Shown here: positions 4,967 to 7,084 of the stretch, one piece after another | Numbering within the stretch: the first letter of the stretch is position 1 | Layout of the letters: each line of letters opens with the position of its first letter | DNA from: Clostridia bacterium | Lineage (GTDB): Bacteria; Bacillota_A; Clostridia; Oscillospirales; CAG-272 | Assembly: GCA_017652965.1 (NCBI GenBank) | Contig: JAGBZZ010000263.1 | Location: forward strand, 1-7,084 | Direction of reading: 5' to 3' | DNA: 7,084 nucleotides | Notes under the pieces: model-generated | The model's database searches: none | What the model was told of the DNA's origin: nothing | The model's input: the letters and a program-made list of their open reading frames with translations, nothing else | Position numbers and translations under genes: made by a program

Positions 4967-5855
4967 GACCGACGATCCCCTGCAGGTCGCTGGGGATGAT
5001 GACCTTGGTGGCCTGGCCGTCCGACACCTTCTCGAAGGCCTCCAGCTTTTTCAGAGTCAGGAACTCGGCCGTGGGCTTGGCCTCGTTGATAATACCGATC
5101 GAATAGGCCTGCGCCTCATTGATGCGGCGAAGCGCCTCGGCTTCACCCTCGGCACGGCGGATCCTGGCCTCCTTTTCGGCCTCGGCATGCAGGATAGCAG
5201 CCTGCTTTTCTGCCTCGGCGGCGAGGATCTGGCTTTCCTTTTTACCCTCGGCAACCAAAACGGCACTTGCCTTTTCACCCTCGGCACGGAGGATCGCCTC
5301 ACGGCGCTCACGCTCGGCCTTCATCTGCTTTTCCATCGCATCCTGGATCTCGGCCGGGGGCTTGATGTTCTTCAGCTCGACACGGTTGATCTTGATGCCC
5401 CACGGGTCGGTCGCCTCATCGAGGATCGAGCGAACCTTGGCGTTGATGGTATCGCGCGAGGTCAGGGTGTGGTCAAGCTCCAGGTCACCGATGATGTTAC
5501 GAAGGGTGGTGGCGGTCAGATTCTCGATCGCCTTCAGGGGCTGCTCAACACCGTAGGCATACAGCTTCGGGTCGGTGATCTGGAAGAAGACGACCGTATC
5601 GATCTGCATCGTAACGTTATCCTTGGTGATAACCGGCTGAGGATCGAAATCGGCGACCTGCTCCTTCATCGACACCTGCTTGGCGATGCGGTCGATGACC
5701 GGGATGAGGACGTGAAGCCCTGTATCCCAGGTGCAGCGGTAAGCGCCAAGGCGCTCAATGACGTAGGTCTTGGCCTGCGGTACGATCTTGATGTTGGTTA
5801 CAACCACGATCAGCACCACCAGAAGAAGGACCCCGAGTGCAATCAAAAACGGCAT
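4938..5855 (-). CDS. SPFH/band-7 (stomatin/QmcA-type) membrane scaffold protein
   Basis: A 305-residue SPFH-domain protein. One N-terminal membrane anchor (residues 3-20) is followed by the SPFH domain (about 22-185) with IVPQAKTYVIERLGAY (24-39), ITKDNVTMQIDTVVFFQI (76-93) and DPWGIKINRVELKNI (150-164), then the family signature MEKQMKAERERR. Residues 175-250 form an alanine/glutamate-rich coiled coil built from repeated AEGEK/AEAEK units. Such proteins oligomerise into membrane-associated rings or cages and organise lipid microdomains or protease complexes. The coiled coil with its short tail matches slipin/QmcA rather than the longer flotillin FloT. The ATG has AAGGAGA 7 nt upstream, located in the end of the nfeD-like gene; the intergenic gap is 3 nt, so the two are co-transcribed and probably form one complex. 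A terminator follows. Confidence 0.96.
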   Translation of the reverse strand: MPFLIALGVLLLVVLIVVVTNIKIVPQAKTYVIERLGAYRCTWDTGLHVLIPVIDRIAKQVSMKEQVADFDPQPVITKDNVTMQIDTVVFFQITDPKLYAYGVEQPLKAIENLTATTLRNIIGDLELDHTLTSRDTINAKVRSILDEATDPWGIKINRVELKNIKPPAEIQDAMEKQMKAERERREAILRAEGEKASAVLVAEGKKESQILAAEAEKQAAILHAEAEKEARIRRAEGEAEALRRINEAQAYSIGIINEAKPTAEFLTLKKLEAFEKVSDGQATKVIIPSDLQGIVGLVNTITEAK

Positions 5856-5858
5856 GAT

Positions 5859-6302
5859 TTATTCTCCTTTTCTTTTTACGAGGGCTTTATTGCCCTCGAT
5901 GCTTACAAAGGTTACGTACTCGCCTGCCTCGATCGGCTCGCCGTCGGCCGCGCGGGCCGTCCAGACGATGCCGTTGAGGCGTGCCGCGCCGGTCGCGGCG
6001 ATGTTGTCGATCCGCTCGGTGACGACCGCGACCTGCCCCATCAGGCGATCGAGATTGGTCTTGCCGTTTTTGGTGTTGCGCAGGATGCGCTTGACAAGCG
6101 GACGCGTAGCCAAAAGCAGACCGGTGGAAAGCACCACAAAGATCGCAAGCTGCCACGGCACGGGAATCGACGGGAAGATCGCCACTACGATCCCGAGAAG
6201 AAGCGATGCCGCACCAAACCAAATGCAGACAAGATCGACCGTCAGCGCCTCCACAAGCAGAAGGGCGACCGCAAGGCCGAACCAGAACCACATCCAAAAC
6301 AT
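5859..6302 (-). CDS. NfeD-family membrane protein (short form)
   Basis: A 147-residue short NfeD protein, the regular partner of SPFH proteins. Three membrane segments lie at about 4-20, 22-44 and 50-68, followed after a basic stretch (KRILRNTKNGK) by a C-terminal OB-fold barrel (about 86-145) with GQVAVVTERI, GAARLNGIVWTA and IEAGEYVTFVSIEGNKALV. The long serine-protease domain of full-length NfeD is absent, as usual for this class. Known NfeD-SPFH pairs act at the membrane, where the OB domain probably contacts the SPFH protein; the exact biochemical role remains unclear. The start is supported by GGAGG 7 nt upstream. It is the first gene of the two-gene operon, with a clear promoter about 30 nt upstream of the ATG. 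Confidence 0.94.
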   Translation of the reverse strand: MFWMWFWFGLAVALLLVEALTVDLVCIWFGAASLLLGIVVAIFPSIPVPWQLAIFVVLSTGLLLATRPLVKRILRNTKNGKTNLDRLMGQVAVVTERIDNIAATGAARLNGIVWTARAADGEPIEAGEYVTFVSIEGNKALVKRKGE

Positions 6303-6331
6303 ACCTCTACCTCCAAAGTAATATCAAAGCC

Positions 6332-6360
6332 ATTATAGCACGGAAAAAGCGAAAAGTAAA
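6332..6360 (-). promoter_or_regulatory. Sigma-A-type promoter of the NfeD-SPFH operon
   Basis: On the minus strand TTTACT (6360-6355), a 17-nt spacer and a perfect TATAAT (6337-6332) preceded by TGC, an extended -10. The start is expected near 6325, giving a leader of about 22 nt that holds the GGAGG ribosome binding site. Confidence 0.85.
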
Positions 6361-6393
6361 TAGGAAAAGGCGTTTTTCAAGGCTTCCCCGCCC

Positions 6394-7084
6394 TTACAGC
6401 CCAAGAAGAGCGCTTGCCAGCGCAAAGTAGACAAGCAGCGAAAGGGCATCGACAAGGGTGGTGATGAAGGGGCCTGCCATCACGGCAGGGTCAAGACCGA
6501 CACGCCCCACAAGGAGCGGCAAAAGCCCGCCGATCAGCTTGGCAAGCACCACGGTTACGGCAAGGGCAAGGCTGACGGCCAGTGCAACCATCGGGGTAAC
6601 GGCGGCGTTCCCAAGCAGAAGCCGATCCACAAGAAGCATCTTGCCGAAGTTAACGGCGGCAAGCGAGACCCCGCAAAGAAGAGAGACGGCAAGCTCCTTG
6701 ATGGCAACAGCGAGGGTATTGCGATAGCCGATCTCCCCAAGGGATAGACCGCGGATGACCGTGACCGATGCCTGACTGCCCGAGTTACCGCCCGTGCCCA
6801 TCAGCATCGGGATAAAGGCGGTCAGCACCACCGATGCGGCAAGCGCCTCCTCAAAAGAGGTGATGATCAGCCCCGTGAAGGTAGCCCCCAGCATCAGAAG
6901 GAGCAACCACGGGATACGGGTCAGGAAGATCGAAAAGGGGGATTCACGCAGGTAGGGGCGGTCTGTCGGGACGATGGCCGCCATTTTGGCGAAGTCCTCC
7001 TCTACCTCCTCGTTGATGACCTTGGTGGCATCGTCAACCGTGATGATACCGACAAGGCGGCCGTCCCCGTCCACCACAGGGAGG
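6394..7084 (-). CDS. mgtE: Magnesium channel MgtE, C-terminal part (start lies beyond the right edge)
   Basis: About 230 C-terminal residues of MgtE, the homodimeric inner-membrane Mg2+ channel whose cytoplasmic domains sense Mg2+ and gate the pore. The visible part starts in the second CBS domain (LPVVDGDGRLVGIITVDD), continues through the connecting plug helix (about 20-50), and holds the five-helix pore domain: RIPWLLLLMLG, the hallmark FIPMLMGTGGNSGSQAS, VIRGLSLGEI, then three more helices ending in DPAVMAGPFITTLVDALSLLVYF, whose first aspartate corresponds to the ion-selectivity residue of the family. The open frame continues to the edge; the GTG at 7077 is an internal valine, not a start. 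The N domain and any upstream control element are outside the window. I see no clear terminator between its stop and the NfeD promoter 34 nt away, so some read-through into that operon is possible. Confidence 0.96.
   Translation of the reverse strand, partial: LPVVDGDGRLVGIITVDDATKVINEEVEEDFAKMAAIVPTDRPYLRESPFSIFLTRIPWLLLLMLGATFTGLIITSFEEALAASVVLTAFIPMLMGTGGNSGSQASVTVIRGLSLGEIGYRNTLAVAIKELAVSLLCGVSLAAVNFGKMLLVDRLLLGNAAVTPMVALAVSLALAVTVVLAKLIGGLLPLLVGRVGLDPAVMAGPFITTLVDALSLLVYFALASALLGL

Noticed and set aside
4902..6338. A 478-codon open frame on the plus strand
   Set aside because: It is antisense to the SPFH and NfeD genes, which have clear family motifs and ribosome binding sites. The frame stays open because of the high GC content and the repeated Ala/Glu coiled-coil codons; its translation is low-complexity.
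6361..6393. Possible mgtE terminator (GGCG/CGCC followed by TTTTCC on the minus strand)
   Set aside because: The stem is only about 4 bp with a long loop and a poor T-tract, which is too weak to call.
1..7084. Search for CRISPR arrays, tRNA or rRNA genes, insertion sequences or integration sites
   Set aside because: No regular direct repeats, cloverleaf sequences, transposase-like proteins or terminal inverted repeats were seen; all inverted repeats found are accounted for by terminators or leaders.

Overview
The window looks like a chromosomal segment of a fairly GC-rich, spore-forming member of the Firmicutes, most likely a gut-type clostridium. This is inferred from a YlmC/YmxH-family PRC-barrel protein, an M14 peptidase of the gamma-D-glutamyl-diaminopimelate type, strong AAGGAGG-type ribosome binding sites, and intrinsic terminators with long U-tracts. 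I cannot name the species. There are no phage, transposon, CRISPR, tRNA or rRNA features; most of it is ordinary core and housekeeping DNA.

Most genes lie on the minus strand. Reading in that direction from the right edge: the C-terminal part of the magnesium channel MgtE (6394-7084); a two-gene operon of a small NfeD protein and an SPFH/stomatin-type protein (4938-6302) with a clear promoter and terminator; the alanyl-tRNA editing protein AlaX and a GIY-YIG nuclease-like protein sharing a TAATG junction (3368-4869); then, beyond a plus-strand island, an M14 metallopeptidase followed 12 nt later by the YlmC/YmxH protein (417-1607) and a strong terminator; and finally the start of rpsB (1-149), with its own promoter and a structured leader of about 120 nt.

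The plus-strand island (about 1675-3327) holds two single-gene units: an unrecognised six-helix membrane protein (1733-2437), and a small lipoprotein with a possible BamE-like fold and a CxxC motif (2782-3231). The lipoprotein has the most interesting upstream region here: a near-consensus promoter, about 155 nt of RNA that folds into several hairpins, and a complete intrinsic terminator placed before the ribosome binding site. Upstream segments of that RNA can pair with either arm or the loop side of the terminator. This is the architecture of a transcription attenuator or riboswitch, or else of a free-standing small RNA; I could not match it to a known class.

Four of the five promoters seen carry an extended -10 (TGn) element. 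The two noncoding stretches near or above 250 bases (150-416 and 2438-2781) are filled by promoters, leaders and terminators, so little of the window is left unexplained.
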